From contig JAYVEG010000152.1 in the NCBI GenBank assembly GCA_043748985.1, positions 1 through 32,063 on the forward strand: DNA of 32,063 bases, read 5' to 3'. The first letter of the stretch is position 1. Every line of letters begins with the position of its first letter. The DNA is from JBBROS01 sp043748985 (GTDB lineage: Bacteria; Pseudomonadota; Alphaproteobacteria; Acetobacterales; Acetobacteraceae). The notes beneath the pieces were generated by a model. It saw only the letters and a program-made list of their open reading frames with translations, was not told where the DNA came from and did not search any database. The translations under genes and the position numbers were made by a program. Below are positions 8,191 through 17,132 of this stretch, in pieces.

Positions 8191-9213
8191 CTAAACCTCC
8201 GGGTCCATTGCGGCAAGCACGTGCCGCCCGCCCCAAGGGTCGAGGACAGCATCGCCATCCAGATAGCCCGGCCCGATAGGCACCTTTCCATACCCCCCAG
8301 GGATGTCCAGCACATAGGTCGGCCAAGCGAGCCCGGTCACCCGACCCCGCAACGCCGCCATCAAGGCCTGCCCCTCCGCGATCGGCACATGGAACCGCGC
8401 CGTGCCCGGAGCCGGGTCCAGCTGATGCAGATAATACGGCTTCACCCGCGCCCGCAGCATCGCCCGGAACAGGTCCTCCAACGCCGCCACACTGTCGTTC
8501 ACGCCCCGCAGCAGCACAGACTGCCCCAACAGCGGCACCCCCTCCGCCCCGATACGGCGGAGCGCGGCCATCGCATCCGCCGTGAACTCGCGCGCGTGGT
8601 TGGCGTGCACCACCACCCACACCGGCGTCTCCACCGCGAGCGCCGCCGCCAGCCCCGTCGTCACCCGAGAGGGCTCCGCCACGGGCACCCGCGTATGCAC
8701 CCGCAGCAACTCCACATGCGGAATGCCAGCCAGCGCCTCCAGCAGCCCCCCAAGCCGCCGCGCCGACAGCATCAACGGATCGCCACCAGTCAGGATCACC
8801 TCCCGGATCTCCGGCCGCGCCCGCACATAATCGACCGCCACCGCCAACTCCGCCTCCGACAGCACCCCCCCACCAGGCCCCACATGCTCCCGCCGAAAGC
8901 AGAACCGGCAATACACCGGGCATACCAGCAGCGGCTTGATCAACACCCGGTCCGGATACCGATGCACCACCCCCGGCACCGGCGACAGCGCATCGTCCCC
9001 AATGGGATCGGCCCGCTCATGCGCCGCCGTCACTAACTCGTCCACATGCGGCACGAACTGCCGCCCGATCGGATCGTCGGGATCCTGGATCAACGCCCGC
9101 ATCGCCGGCGTGATCGCCACGGCATAGCGCACCTCGACCGCGTCCAACGCCGCCCGCATGGAGGCCGGTGCAAGCGCGTCCGCAATCAATCCATCGACCG
9201 TCCGGATGCTCAT
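8191..9213 (-). CDS. epmB: EF-P lysine 2,3-aminomutase (EpmB-like radical SAM enzyme)
   Basis: 340 residues, matching EpmB (about 342 in E. coli) rather than the longer catabolic lysine 2,3-aminomutases. It converts alpha-lysine to beta-lysine with a [4Fe-4S] cluster, SAM and PLP. The radical-SAM cysteines are C98, C102 and C105 in CPVYCRFCFRR. ILTGGDPLM is the following SAM-domain motif, and K310 in DIPGGYGKVP is the likely PLP lysine. It is 36 bases upstream of efp, which fits a role in supplying the EF-P modification. The start overlaps (ATGA) the stop of a short upstream frame that looks frameshifted. Confidence 0.93.
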   Translation of the reverse strand: MSIRTVDGLIADALAPASMRAALDAVEVRYAVAITPAMRALIQDPDDPIGRQFVPHVDELVTAAHERADPIGDDALSPVPGVVHRYPDRVLIKPLLVCPVYCRFCFRREHVGPGGGVLSEAELAVAVDYVRARPEIREVILTGGDPLMLSARRLGGLLEALAGIPHVELLRVHTRVPVAEPSRVTTGLAAALAVETPVWVVVHANHAREFTADAMAALRRIGAEGVPLLGQSVLLRGVNDSVAALEDLFRAMLRARVKPYYLHQLDPAPGTARFHVPIAEGQALMAALRGRVTGLAWPTYVLDIPGGYGKVPIGPGYLDGDAVLDPWGGRHVLAAMDPEV

Positions 9214-9400
9214 TTCAGCACCGCCTGCATGCCGCCCGGCATGGCATCGCTCGCGAAGAGCACGGCTGGCCAGACGGCTGATACGCGACCCAATACAGCC
9301 TCTCCTCGATCCATGGCACCCCGTCGTGGCTCAATTCGCGGTAGGGTCGCGGGGCACAGTGCCCTCGCAGCGGGCTTCCATCGATCCGGACCTCGGCCAT
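9210..9400 (-). pseudogene. Small conserved-looking frame with apparent frameshift, upstream of epmB
   Basis: Reading the minus strand from ATG 9400 gives MAEVRIDGSPLRG, then PYRELSHDGVPWIEER and LYWVAYQPSGQ. That frame then runs into Cys/Arg-rich residues. Shifting frame at about 9272 continues instead as AVLFASDAMPGGMQAVLK and stops at 9210, overlapping the epmB start as ATGA. The two halves read as one smooth protein of about 63 residues if one base is missing near GGCCAGCC. This may be a true frameshift, a sequencing error, or coincidence. I recognise no family. A longer N-terminus from a GTG at 9526 is possible, but 9401-9522 shows nothing I can name. Confidence 0.45.
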
Positions 9401-9522
9401 GCCAAGGACCCTGTCGAGATTGCGGAGGGCGACCGCAAGCCCCTCGCCGATGATGGGGAGTGATGACAACAATGAGAAGGGCCACGTCCGAGGATCTCGC
9501 AGCCGTCCCGACGATACCTCGC

Positions 9523-10398
9523 TCACCCGACGAACTCACCCACCCCATACCCCTGCAAGAACAGCAGCGCCCGCAAATCCCCGAACCGCACCCGCGTCCG
9601 TGCCTCCGCCGCCACCACCGTCTTCGCCCGGAACGCCACCCCCAGCCCCGCCGCCCGGATCATCGCCAGGTCGTTCGCCCCATCCCCCACCGCCAGGCAA
9701 TCCGCCTCCGACACTCCGGCCCCCGCCGCCAGCTCCCGCATCGTCGCCAGCTTCGCAGCCCGGTCCAGGATCGGCTCCCCCACCCGCCCCAACAGAACCC
9801 GCCCGTCATCCAGCAGCACGTTCGCCCGGTGCACGTCGAACCCGCACAAACCCGCCACCCGCCCCGTGAACCAGGTGAACCCACCGCTCACCAAGGCCGT
9901 CGTCGCCCCATGCGCCTTCATCGTCCGCACCAGCACCCGTGCCCCCGGCGTCAGCGTCACACCCGCCCACGTCCGCTCCAGCGCCGAAACATCCAGCCCC
10001 TCCAGCAACGCCACCCGCTCCCGTAATGCCGCCGCAAAATCCAGCTCCCCGTTCATGCTGCGCCGGGTGATCGCCGCGACCTGGTCGCCCACCCCCGCGA
10101 ACGCGGCCAGCTCGTCCAACGTCTCCCCGGTCACGATGGTGCTGTCCATATCCGCAACCAGCACCCGCTTGCGCCGCCCCGCCGCCGGCACCACCGCGGC
10201 ATCGACCGCCGCATCCCCAACCGCCTCTGCAACAAGCGTACGATCCGGCAAGGCCGGGCAGGAAATCTCCGCAGCCTCCCCAGGCGACAGCCAGTCAACC
10301 ACGCCGCCCCCGGCCGCTGCCGCTACCCGCCGCACCAAGGCCTCGCTCAAGCCATCCTCGGCCGCGATCAGAACCAGCATCCACATGCCTCGGCTCAT
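9523..10398 (-). CDS. serB: Phosphoserine phosphatase
   Basis: 291 residues from ATG 10398. GGAGGA lies eight bases upstream, which decides this start over an in-frame ATG at 10476. The enzyme is a HAD-superfamily hydrolase for the last step of serine synthesis. All four motifs are visible: D83 and D85 in DMDSTIVTGE, S172 in SGGFTWF, K217 in AAKLATM, and D240/D244 in VGDGANDLAM. The N-terminal 75 residues form the small regulatory-like domain found in alphaproteobacterial SerB. The gene is divergent from the miaA-ilv run, with a shared intergenic region at 10399-10525. Confidence 0.95.
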   Translation of the reverse strand: MSRGMWMLVLIAAEDGLSEALVRRVAAAAGGGVVDWLSPGEAAEISCPALPDRTLVAEAVGDAAVDAAVVPAAGRRKRVLVADMDSTIVTGETLDELAAFAGVGDQVAAITRRSMNGELDFAAALRERVALLEGLDVSALERTWAGVTLTPGARVLVRTMKAHGATTALVSGGFTWFTGRVAGLCGFDVHRANVLLDDGRVLLGRVGEPILDRAAKLATMRELAAGAGVSEADCLAVGDGANDLAMIRAAGLGVAFRAKTVVAAEARTRVRFGDLRALLFLQGYGVGEFVG

Positions 10399-10471
10399 GG
10401 CCCGGTTCCTCCACCCACGCAACCCACAAGCCGCCGCCCCGCGCAACGGCATGCCCCGTCGTGCCTTGGTG

Positions 10472-10501
10472 TTCAATCTTTCCTGCCCGAAGCACTATAT
10501 T
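10472..10501 (+). promoter_or_regulatory. Candidate promoter for the miaA-ilv run
   Basis: TTCAAT (10472-10477) and TATATT (10496-10501) are 18 bases apart and lie about 25 bases before the first start codon of the run. This short stretch is clearly richer in A and T than its surroundings. The -10 is good and the -35 is weak. Confidence 0.45.
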
Positions 10502-10525
10502 CAGTATGTCGATCAAGGAGCCCCC

Positions 10526-10765
10526 ATGTCCGAACACGAGCGCGGCGCCCCCGGCCTGGCGCTGCAATTCCTCACCCAGGTAGAAGCCCGGCCCCCCACC
10601 CACGCCGAAACCACGGACGCCTGGCGCACGTCCTGTCCCCACCTCTCGGTCGGGGAAAACGCACGTGGCGAGGGCCTGGTCGCGCAATCGTCCCATCCCA
10701 CCGGCCCGCAGCGCGACACCCCCGTCTTGCTCACCCCCCCGGGTGCGGCCCTGCTGCACACCTGA
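10526..10765 (+). CDS. Uncharacterised 79-residue protein at the head of the miaA-ilv run
   Basis: AAGGAG at 10515-10520 is five bases before ATG 10526, and the stop overlaps the miaA start (TGATG). Third codon positions are mostly C or G, as in real genes here. The product begins MSEHERGAPGLALQFLTQ and is hydrophilic, with a single Cys, no membrane segment and no signal peptide. I do not recognise a family, and the second half is Pro/Thr-rich and low in obvious structure. It could be a genuine small protein or a leader frame whose translation feeds miaA. Confidence 0.55.
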   Translation: MSEHERGAPGLALQFLTQVEARPPTHAETTDAWRTSCPHLSVGENARGEGLVAQSSHPTGPQRDTPVLLTPPGAALLHT

Positions 10766-11763
10766 TGCCCATGCCTGACGGCCAACCCGTCCCTACGCTG
10801 ATCGTCGCCGGCCCCACCTGCAGCGGCAAATCCGCCCTGGCCCTCCAACTCGCCCAACGCCTGAACGGCACCGTCATCAACGCCGATTCCATGCAGGTCT
10901 ACAAAGAACTGCGCATCGTCACCGCCCGCCCCACCCCCCGGGAGGAGGCCGCAACCCCCCACGCCCTCTACGGCATCCGCCCCGCCGCCCAGCCCGGCAG
11001 CGTCGCATGGTGGCGCGACGAAGCCCTGGCCGCCATCGACGCCGCCCGTGCCGCGCAACGCACCCCCATCCTCTGTGGCGGCACCGGCCTCTACCTCGCC
11101 GCCCTGACCCAAGGCCTCGCACCAATCCCCGAACCCACCCCCGAGGCCCGCCACGAAGCCAGAACCTTGCTTGAAGACCTCGGCCCCGAACCCCTCCACG
11201 CCCGCCTCGCCGCCCTCGACCCCGCCACCGCCGCCACGCTCCGCCCCAGCGACGGCCAACGCATCGCCCGCGCCTACGAGATCGTCCGCAGCACCGGCAT
11301 CCCCCTCTCCATATGGCAGGCCCTGCCGCCCGACCGGCCCGTGCCCAACGTCCGCCTCATCCTCCTCGACCCGCCCCGCCCCGCCCTCCGCGCCGCCATC
11401 GCCGCCCGCTTCGCCGCCATGCTCGACGCCGGCGCCATCGAAGAAGTGCGCGCACTCCTCGCGCAGAACCTCGACCCGACCCTCCCCGCCATGCGCGCCC
11501 ACGGCGTCCCCGAACTCGCCGCCTACCTCCAGGCCGACATCACCCTGCCCGAGGCACAACGCCGCGCCACCCTGGCCACCGGCCAATACACCAAACGCCA
11601 GGCCACCTGGTTTCGCCACCGCGCGCCGGTGCCCGCAGCCAACACGCATATGATCCATGCGCGATTTGCAGGTCCGCAGCAATTTTCAGAAAGAGAATGG
11701 ACCGATATAGAGAGTTTCGTTATCCAGTGCACCGCAACACGCGCCAAGGACGAAAGCCCATGA
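10765..11763 (+). CDS. miaA: tRNA dimethylallyltransferase
   Basis: 332 residues, near the usual 300-320. MiaA transfers a dimethylallyl group to A37 of tRNAs that read UNN codons. The P-loop is GPTCSGKS (residues 16-23). INADSMQVY, GGTGLYL, RPSDGQRIARAYEI and the C-terminal GQYTKRQATWFRH are all family hallmarks. ATG 10765 overlaps the preceding stop, and an ATG two codons later is an equal alternative. The stop overlaps ilvB by four bases, so tRNA modification and branched-chain amino acid synthesis are translationally coupled. About 40 residues after the TWFRH block are unlike other MiaA proteins and may be a poorly conserved tail. Confidence 0.95.
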   Translation: MPMPDGQPVPTLIVAGPTCSGKSALALQLAQRLNGTVINADSMQVYKELRIVTARPTPREEAATPHALYGIRPAAQPGSVAWWRDEALAAIDAARAAQRTPILCGGTGLYLAALTQGLAPIPEPTPEARHEARTLLEDLGPEPLHARLAALDPATAATLRPSDGQRIARAYEIVRSTGIPLSIWQALPPDRPVPNVRLILLDPPRPALRAAIAARFAAMLDAGAIEEVRALLAQNLDPTLPAMRAHGVPELAAYLQADITLPEAQRRATLATGQYTKRQATWFRHRAPVPAANTHMIHARFAGPQQFSEREWTDIESFVIQCTATRAKDESP

Positions 11764-13547
11764 CCGCAATCGACACCCAGGCCAGCACCCAGACCGGCGC
11801 CGAGGTCCTCCTCCGCGCCCTGCGCGAACAGGGCGTGGACATCATCTTCGGATACCCAGGCGGCGCCGTGCTCCCCATCTACGATGCGCTCTATCAGCAG
11901 AACTCCATCCGCCACATCCTCGTCCGCCACGAGCAGGCCGCCGTCCACGCCGCCGAGGGCTACGCCCGCAGCACCGGCCGCGTCGGCTGCGTCCTCGTCA
12001 CCTCCGGACCCGGCGCCACAAACGCCGTCACCGGCCTCGTCGACGCCCTCATGGACAGCATCCCGATCGTCTGCCTCACCGGCCAGGTCCCCACCCACCT
12101 CATCGGCAACGACGCCTTCCAGGAGGCCGACACCACCGGCATCACCCGCCCCGCAACCAAGCACAACTACCTCGTCAAGCGCAGCGAAGACCTCGCCCGC
12201 ACCGTCCACGAGGCATTCTACGTCGCCCGCAGCGGTCGACCCGGCCCCGTCGTCATCGACCTGCCGAAAGACATCCTGATCGCCCGCGCCCCCTACGCAG
12301 CCGCCGCCAGCGTGCCCCACCGCAGCTACCGCCCCATCACCCAGCCCGACCCCGCCCGCATCCGCGAAGCCGTCGCCCTGATGCGCACCGCCAACCGGCC
12401 CATCGTCTACTCCGGCGGCGGCGTCATCAACGCCGGCGACGCCGCCAGCGCCGCCCTCATCGACTTCGTCCGCACCACCAACATGCCCTGCACCTCCACC
12501 CTCATGGGCCTCGGCGCCTATCCCTCCAACGACCCCAACTTCCTCGGCATGCTCGGCATGCACGGCACCTACGAAGCCAACATGGCAATGCACGGCTGCG
12601 ACGTCATGTTCAACATCGGCGCCCGCTTCGACGACCGCGTCACCGGCCGCCTCAACGCCTTCAGCCCCAACTCGAAGAAGATCCACGCCGACATCGACCC
12701 CAGCAGCATCAACAAGAACGTCGCCGTCGACATCCCCATCGTCGGCGACGCCGCCGCAATCCTCCAGGCCCTCCTCGCGGAATGGAAGGCCCAAGGCCTG
12801 CGCGAACTCCCCATCACCGAATGGTGGCGCCAGATCGACGCCTGGCGCAGCATGGACAGCCTCAAATTCAGCCAGACGATGGACCCAAAGGGCATCATCA
12901 AGCCGCAATACGCCATCCAGCGCCTCTATGAAATGACCCGCGCCACCGGCCGCGACACCTTCATCAGCACCGAAGTCGGCCAGCACCAGATGTGGGCCGC
13001 CCAACACTTCCGCTTCGACAAGCCCAACCGCTGGATGACCTCCGGCGGCCTCGGCACCATGGGCTACGGACTCCCGGCCGCCATGGGCGTCCAGGTCGCC
13101 CACCCCGACGCGCTCTGCATCGACATCGCCGGCGAAGCCAGCATCCTGATGAACATCCAGGAGATGGCGACCCTCGCCCAATACCACCTGCCGGTAAAAG
13201 TCTTCATAATCAACAACCAGTACATGGGCATGGTCCGCCAGTGGCAGGAACTCCTGCACGGCAGCCGCTACAGCGAAAGCTACTCCGAAGCCCTCCCCGA
13301 CTTCGTGAAACTCGCCGACGCCTTCCACGGCGTCGGCCTCCGCGCCTCAAACGTCGGCGAACTCGACGGCGTCATCGCCGAGATGCTCGCCACAAACCGC
13401 CCCGTCATCGCCGACATCTGCGTCGACGAGAAGGAAAACTGCTTCCCCATGATCCCCTCCGGCGCCGCCCATAACGAGATGATCCTCGGCCCCGAACACC
13501 AGGACCGCACCCGGTCCATCACCGACGAGGGGATGATGCTTGTCTGA
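11760..13547 (+). CDS. ilvB: Acetolactate synthase large subunit
   Basis: 595 residues. This thiamine-diphosphate enzyme condenses two pyruvates, or pyruvate with 2-oxobutyrate, in the first common step of valine, leucine and isoleucine synthesis. FGYPGGAVLPIYDAL and the catalytic Glu58 in RHEQAAVHAAEGYAR define the N-terminal domain. TSGPGATNAVTGL and IGARFDDRVTGRL follow, and the C-terminal cofactor domain has YMGMVRQWQELLHG. The TPP-binding motif, GDG or GDA in many homologues, reads AGEAS at about residue 457; I believe this variant is usual in alphaproteobacteria. The start codon overlaps miaA by four bases; ilvN overlaps its end by eight. Confidence 0.97.
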   Translation: MTAIDTQASTQTGAEVLLRALREQGVDIIFGYPGGAVLPIYDALYQQNSIRHILVRHEQAAVHAAEGYARSTGRVGCVLVTSGPGATNAVTGLVDALMDSIPIVCLTGQVPTHLIGNDAFQEADTTGITRPATKHNYLVKRSEDLARTVHEAFYVARSGRPGPVVIDLPKDILIARAPYAAAASVPHRSYRPITQPDPARIREAVALMRTANRPIVYSGGGVINAGDAASAALIDFVRTTNMPCTSTLMGLGAYPSNDPNFLGMLGMHGTYEANMAMHGCDVMFNIGARFDDRVTGRLNAFSPNSKKIHADIDPSSINKNVAVDIPIVGDAAAILQALLAEWKAQGLRELPITEWWRQIDAWRSMDSLKFSQTMDPKGIIKPQYAIQRLYEMTRATGRDTFISTEVGQHQMWAAQHFRFDKPNRWMTSGGLGTMGYGLPAAMGVQVAHPDALCIDIAGEASILMNIQEMATLAQYHLPVKVFIINNQYMGMVRQWQELLHGSRYSESYSEALPDFVKLADAFHGVGLRASNVGELDGVIAEMLATNRPVIADICVDEKENCFPMIPSGAAHNEMILGPEHQDRTRSITDEGMMLV

Positions 13548-14049
13548 CATGAAGCAGCGGACGGCGACCATCTCCGTCCTCGTCGAAAACGAAGCCGGCG
13601 TCCTCGCCCGCGTCATCGGCCTCTTCGCCGGCCGCGGCTACAACATCGACAGCCTCACCGTCGCCCCCATCGACGACACCCGAAAGCTCAGCCGGATCAA
13701 CGTGGTCACCTCCGGCACGGATATGATCATCGAGCAGATCAAGGCCCAGCTCGACCGCCTCGTCCCCGTCCACCGCGTCGCCGACCTCACCATGGACGGC
13801 CCCCACCTCGCCCGTGAGCTCGCCATGATCAAGGTCACCGGCACCGGTACCAACCGCGCCGAAGCCCTCCGCCTCTCCGACGCCTTCCGCGCCCGCGTCA
13901 TCGACGCCACCACCGAAAGCTTCGTCTTCGAACTCACCGGCGCCACCGACAAGCTCGACGCCTTCATCGCGCTCATGGCCCCCATCGGCCTCCAAGAAGT
14001 CAGCCGAACCGGAATCGCCGCCATCGCCCGAGGCACAAAAGTGCTGTAG
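13540..14049 (+). CDS. ilvN: Acetolactate synthase small (regulatory) subunit
   Basis: 169 residues, the standard length for the IlvN/IlvH subunit that activates the catalytic subunit and confers valine feedback inhibition. An ACT domain at the N-terminus carries ISVLVENEAGVLARVIGLF and GRGYNIDSLTV, and the C-terminal domain follows. I chose the TTG at 13540 because GAGGGG at 13527-13532 is seven bases upstream. The ATG at 13549 (three codons later) is possible, but its spacing to that site is about 16 bases. The start lies inside the end of ilvB, as expected for subunits made in fixed ratio. The stop is followed by hairpin repeat copy 2 before ilvC. Confidence 0.95.
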   Translation: MSDMKQRTATISVLVENEAGVLARVIGLFAGRGYNIDSLTVAPIDDTRKLSRINVVTSGTDMIIEQIKAQLDRLVPVHRVADLTMDGPHLARELAMIKVTGTGTNRAEALRLSDAFRARVIDATTESFVFELTGATDKLDAFIALMAPIGLQEVSRTGIAAIARGTKVL

Positions 14050-14052
14050 CCC

Positions 14053-14093
14053 GCTCCCCTCTCCCCTTCGGAGAGCGCCGGGGTGAGGGTCCC
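14053..14093. repeat. Intergenic hairpin repeat, copy 2 of 7
   Basis: CTCTCC (14059-14064) pairs with GGAGAG (14070-14075), followed by the tail CCGGGGTGAGGGTCCC. It lies between ilvN and ilvC in the middle of a plus-strand run and may adjust ilvC level by partial termination or by protecting the upstream mRNA. Confidence 0.7.
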
Positions 14094-14165
14094 AGCCGCG
14101 AACAATAGACTTTCCCACCAACGGCGCTAAACCGACCCCACTCAACCAAAGCGAGAACCCGAACA

Positions 14166-15185
<1,020 letters not shown>

Positions 15186-15236
15186 CCACCCGAAAAACCG
15201 TTGGGCATGGTGCCATCCAAAAACCAGGAGCGTGCC

Positions 15237-15443
15237 ATGCCCGTCCGCCTCGCCATCGCCCTCGCCGTCCTCTGCCTCGCCGGCTGCGTCGCCGCACCCA
15301 GGCCCATCCCACCGGGCTCCGTCGTCCTCAGCAGCCAGTGCTATGCCGGCTTCTACCAGTGCGTCCTGCCCCAACCGAACCAGGTCGGAACCCCCTGCTC
15401 CTGCCCCGGCCTGGGCGCCCCCAGCTACGGAACCGTCCGCTAA
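15237..15443 (+). CDS. Small Cys-rich lipoprotein
   Basis: 68 residues. AGGAG at 15226-15230 is six bases before ATG 15237. The N-terminus is a lipoprotein signal peptide ending in the lipobox LAGC, with Cys17 as the lipidated residue. The mature part is about 50 residues with four further Cys (SQCYAGFYQC and TPCSCPG), suggesting disulphides in the periplasm or at the outer membrane, and it ends GAPSYGTVR. Function is unknown. It follows ilvC by 51 bases on the same strand, and repeat copy 3 lies immediately after it. Confidence 0.8.
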   Translation: MPVRLAIALAVLCLAGCVAAPRPIPPGSVVLSSQCYAGFYQCVLPQPNQVGTPCSCPGLGAPSYGTVR

Positions 15444-15446
15444 CGC

Positions 15447-15487
15447 CTTCTCCCTCTCCCCTTGGAAGAGGGCCGGGGTGAGGACTC
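15447..15487. repeat. Intergenic hairpin repeat, copy 3 of 7
   Basis: CCCTCT (15452-15457) pairs with AGAGGG (15467-15472), followed by the tail CCGGGGTGAGGACTC. It separates the converging lipoprotein and TonB-like genes and could act as a terminator. Confidence 0.7.
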
Positions 15488-15531
15488 GGCCGCAAGCATA
15501 ATCTCCCCAACGATATGCGTTGCCCGAGCCC

Positions 15532-16230
15532 TCACCGGTCCCCGAACCGGAAACTGATGCTCAACTCGTAGTCGAACGGCACCGCAGCCCCATGCTGCCG
15601 GGCCGGCTGGAACCGCCACAGCGCCACCGCCTCGCGCGCCGAGCGGTCCAGGCTCCCATCCCCGCTGCTCTCGGTCACCTCCACGCCCAACGGAACCCCG
15701 TTCTCGGCGACGTGCACCAGCAGTCCCACCGTCCCCTCCGCCCGTCGCCGCACCGCATCGGCCGGATAAGATGGCGGCTTGTTCCTCACCGTCGCATCGG
15801 GCCTCGGCGGCACCACGTTCTGCCCGGTGACCGTCAGCCCCTCCAGATCTTCGTCCGCACCGCCCAGATTGACGCTGCTCTGCCGGGGCGGCCCAGCCGG
15901 CGCCGGCCGGGGCAGGCGCGAGGGCGGCGGCGGCGGCGGCAACGCTCCCTTTTCAGCAATAATCGTATCCGGCGTCGGCGGTACCGGCGGCGGTTCGCTC
16001 GCTTCCTCCGTCGGCGTGCCCTTCACCTGCGGCGCCTGGTCCACCAACTCGACCTCGATCGCCGCCGGCTCCGCCGCCGCCGGAACCCGGCCGGCATGCG
16101 GCAGCAGCACCCAAATCACCCCCCCATGCACCAGCACCGACGCCAGTGCCGCGGCGGCCAACCACCACCGCCCCCGCCGCCCCCGCTCATGGAATGGGCG
16201 AAGCCCATCACCCAGCCGAACACCCCTCAC
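15532..16230 (-). CDS. TonB-family energy-transducing protein
   Basis: 232 residues. A cytoplasmic, Arg-rich N-terminus is followed by one membrane anchor (about residues 22-42, WWLAAAALASVLVHGG). A Pro-rich periplasmic spacer with a run of six prolines comes next. The C-terminal TonB domain carries NKPPSYPADAVRRRAEGTV, ESSGDGSLDRSAREAV and WRFQPAR. TonB transmits inner-membrane proton force to outer-membrane receptors. No ExbB/ExbD pair or receptor lies beside it. The GTG start at 16230 has GAGGG a few bases upstream and is 14 bases after the CDF transporter gene, so the two are probably co-transcribed; this hints at metal uptake/efflux balance but does not prove it. Confidence 0.88.
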   Translation of the reverse strand: MRGVRLGDGLRPFHERGRRGRWWLAAAALASVLVHGGVIWVLLPHAGRVPAAAEPAAIEVELVDQAPQVKGTPTEEASEPPPVPPTPDTIIAEKGALPPPPPPSRLPRPAPAGPPRQSSVNLGGADEDLEGLTVTGQNVVPPRPDATVRNKPPSYPADAVRRRAEGTVGLLVHVAENGVPLGVEVTESSGDGSLDRSAREAVALWRFQPARQHGAAVPFDYELSISFRFGDR

Positions 16231-16244
16231 TCAACCCTCGATGA

Positions 16245-17132
16245 TCAAAGCACCAACACACCCTGATGCTTCGCACTCATCTCCGGCTCCACATGGATCG
16301 TCACCACCAGGCCCTCCACCTCGGCCTTCAGCGCCGCCTCCACGCGATCACAAATGTCGTGCGCCTCATCCACCCGCATCGCGCCCGGCACGACCAGATG
16401 GAACTCCAGATACGTGAACCGCCCGGCATGCCGCGTCCGCAAATCATGCGCCTCCAGCGCCCCCGCCGCATGCTCGTTCACCAAACGCCGGATGCGGTCC
16501 ATCGTCGCCCCGTCAGGCGCCTCGTCCATCAAACCACCGACCGAACTGCGCACCACGCCCAGCCCCGACCACAGCACGTGCACCGCCGTAGCACCCGCCA
16601 CCAGCGGGTCGATCTGGTGGATCCCCGTCGCCAGCACCAGCCCGACCCCGATCAGCACCCCGCCCGACGTCACCACGTCCGACCAAAGATGCCTCCCGTC
16701 CGCCACCAGCGCCGCCGACCGCTCCCGCCGCCCCACCCGCAGCAGCAGCACCGCCCAGCCGGCATTGATCGCCGTCGACACCGCAGTCAGCGTCAGCGCC
16801 AGCCACGGCGCGATCAACACGGCAGGCTCCCGCCAGACCGCCCACGCATGATGCAGGATCGACAGCGCCGCTGCGATGATCAGCGTACCCTCGATCACCG
16901 CCGAGAAGAACTCCGCCTTCGCATGCCCATACGGGTGATTCGCATCCGCAGGCTTCGCCGAAAGCCACAGCGCGCCGGACGCCACCAGCGACGCCACCAC
17001 GTTCACCACACTCTCCAGCGCGTCCGAATACAGCGCCGCACTCCCGGTCATCCACCAGGCCGCCGCCTTCATCGCCAGGACGACAACGCCCACAACGATG
17101 GTCCCGATTGCGATGCGCTGAATACGTTGCAC
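16245..17132 (-). CDS. Cation diffusion facilitator (Zn-type) efflux transporter
   Basis: 295 residues, typical of CDF transporters, which export divalent metals from the cytoplasm in exchange for protons. About six membrane helices precede a cytoplasmic C-terminal domain of about 85 residues. Family motifs are YSDALESVVNVVASL in helix 2, NHPYGHAKAEFFSA, and H148-x3-D152 in DGRHLWSDV of helix 5, the HxxxD pattern associated with zinc. The C-terminal domain ends with VVTIHVEPE. Helix 2 has Glu and Asn where YiiP has two Asp, so metal choice is uncertain (Zn, Fe, Mn or Co). The start is GTG 17132. Confidence 0.92.
   Translation of the reverse strand: MQRIQRIAIGTIVVGVVVLAMKAAAWWMTGSAALYSDALESVVNVVASLVASGALWLSAKPADANHPYGHAKAEFFSAVIEGTLIIAAALSILHHAWAVWREPAVLIAPWLALTLTAVSTAINAGWAVLLLRVGRRERSAALVADGRHLWSDVVTSGGVLIGVGLVLATGIHQIDPLVAGATAVHVLWSGLGVVRSSVGGLMDEAPDGATMDRIRRLVNEHAAGALEAHDLRTRHAGRFTYLEFHLVVPGAMRVDEAHDICDRVEAALKAEVEGLVVTIHVEPEMSAKHQGVLVL

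Noticed and set aside
10526..10765. Classical ilv attenuator leader peptide
   Set aside because: The frame has no run of Leu, Val or Ile codons and no clear alternative hairpins followed by T residues.
13120..13150. Loss of the TPP motif in acetolactate synthase (GEA in place of GDG)
   Set aside because: From memory this AGEAS form is normal in alphaproteobacterial IlvB, so it is not evidence of inactivity.
11523..13328. 601-codon minus-strand frame opposite ilvB
   Set aside because: Gly/Val/Asp/Ala-rich antisense reading; ilvB is unambiguous.
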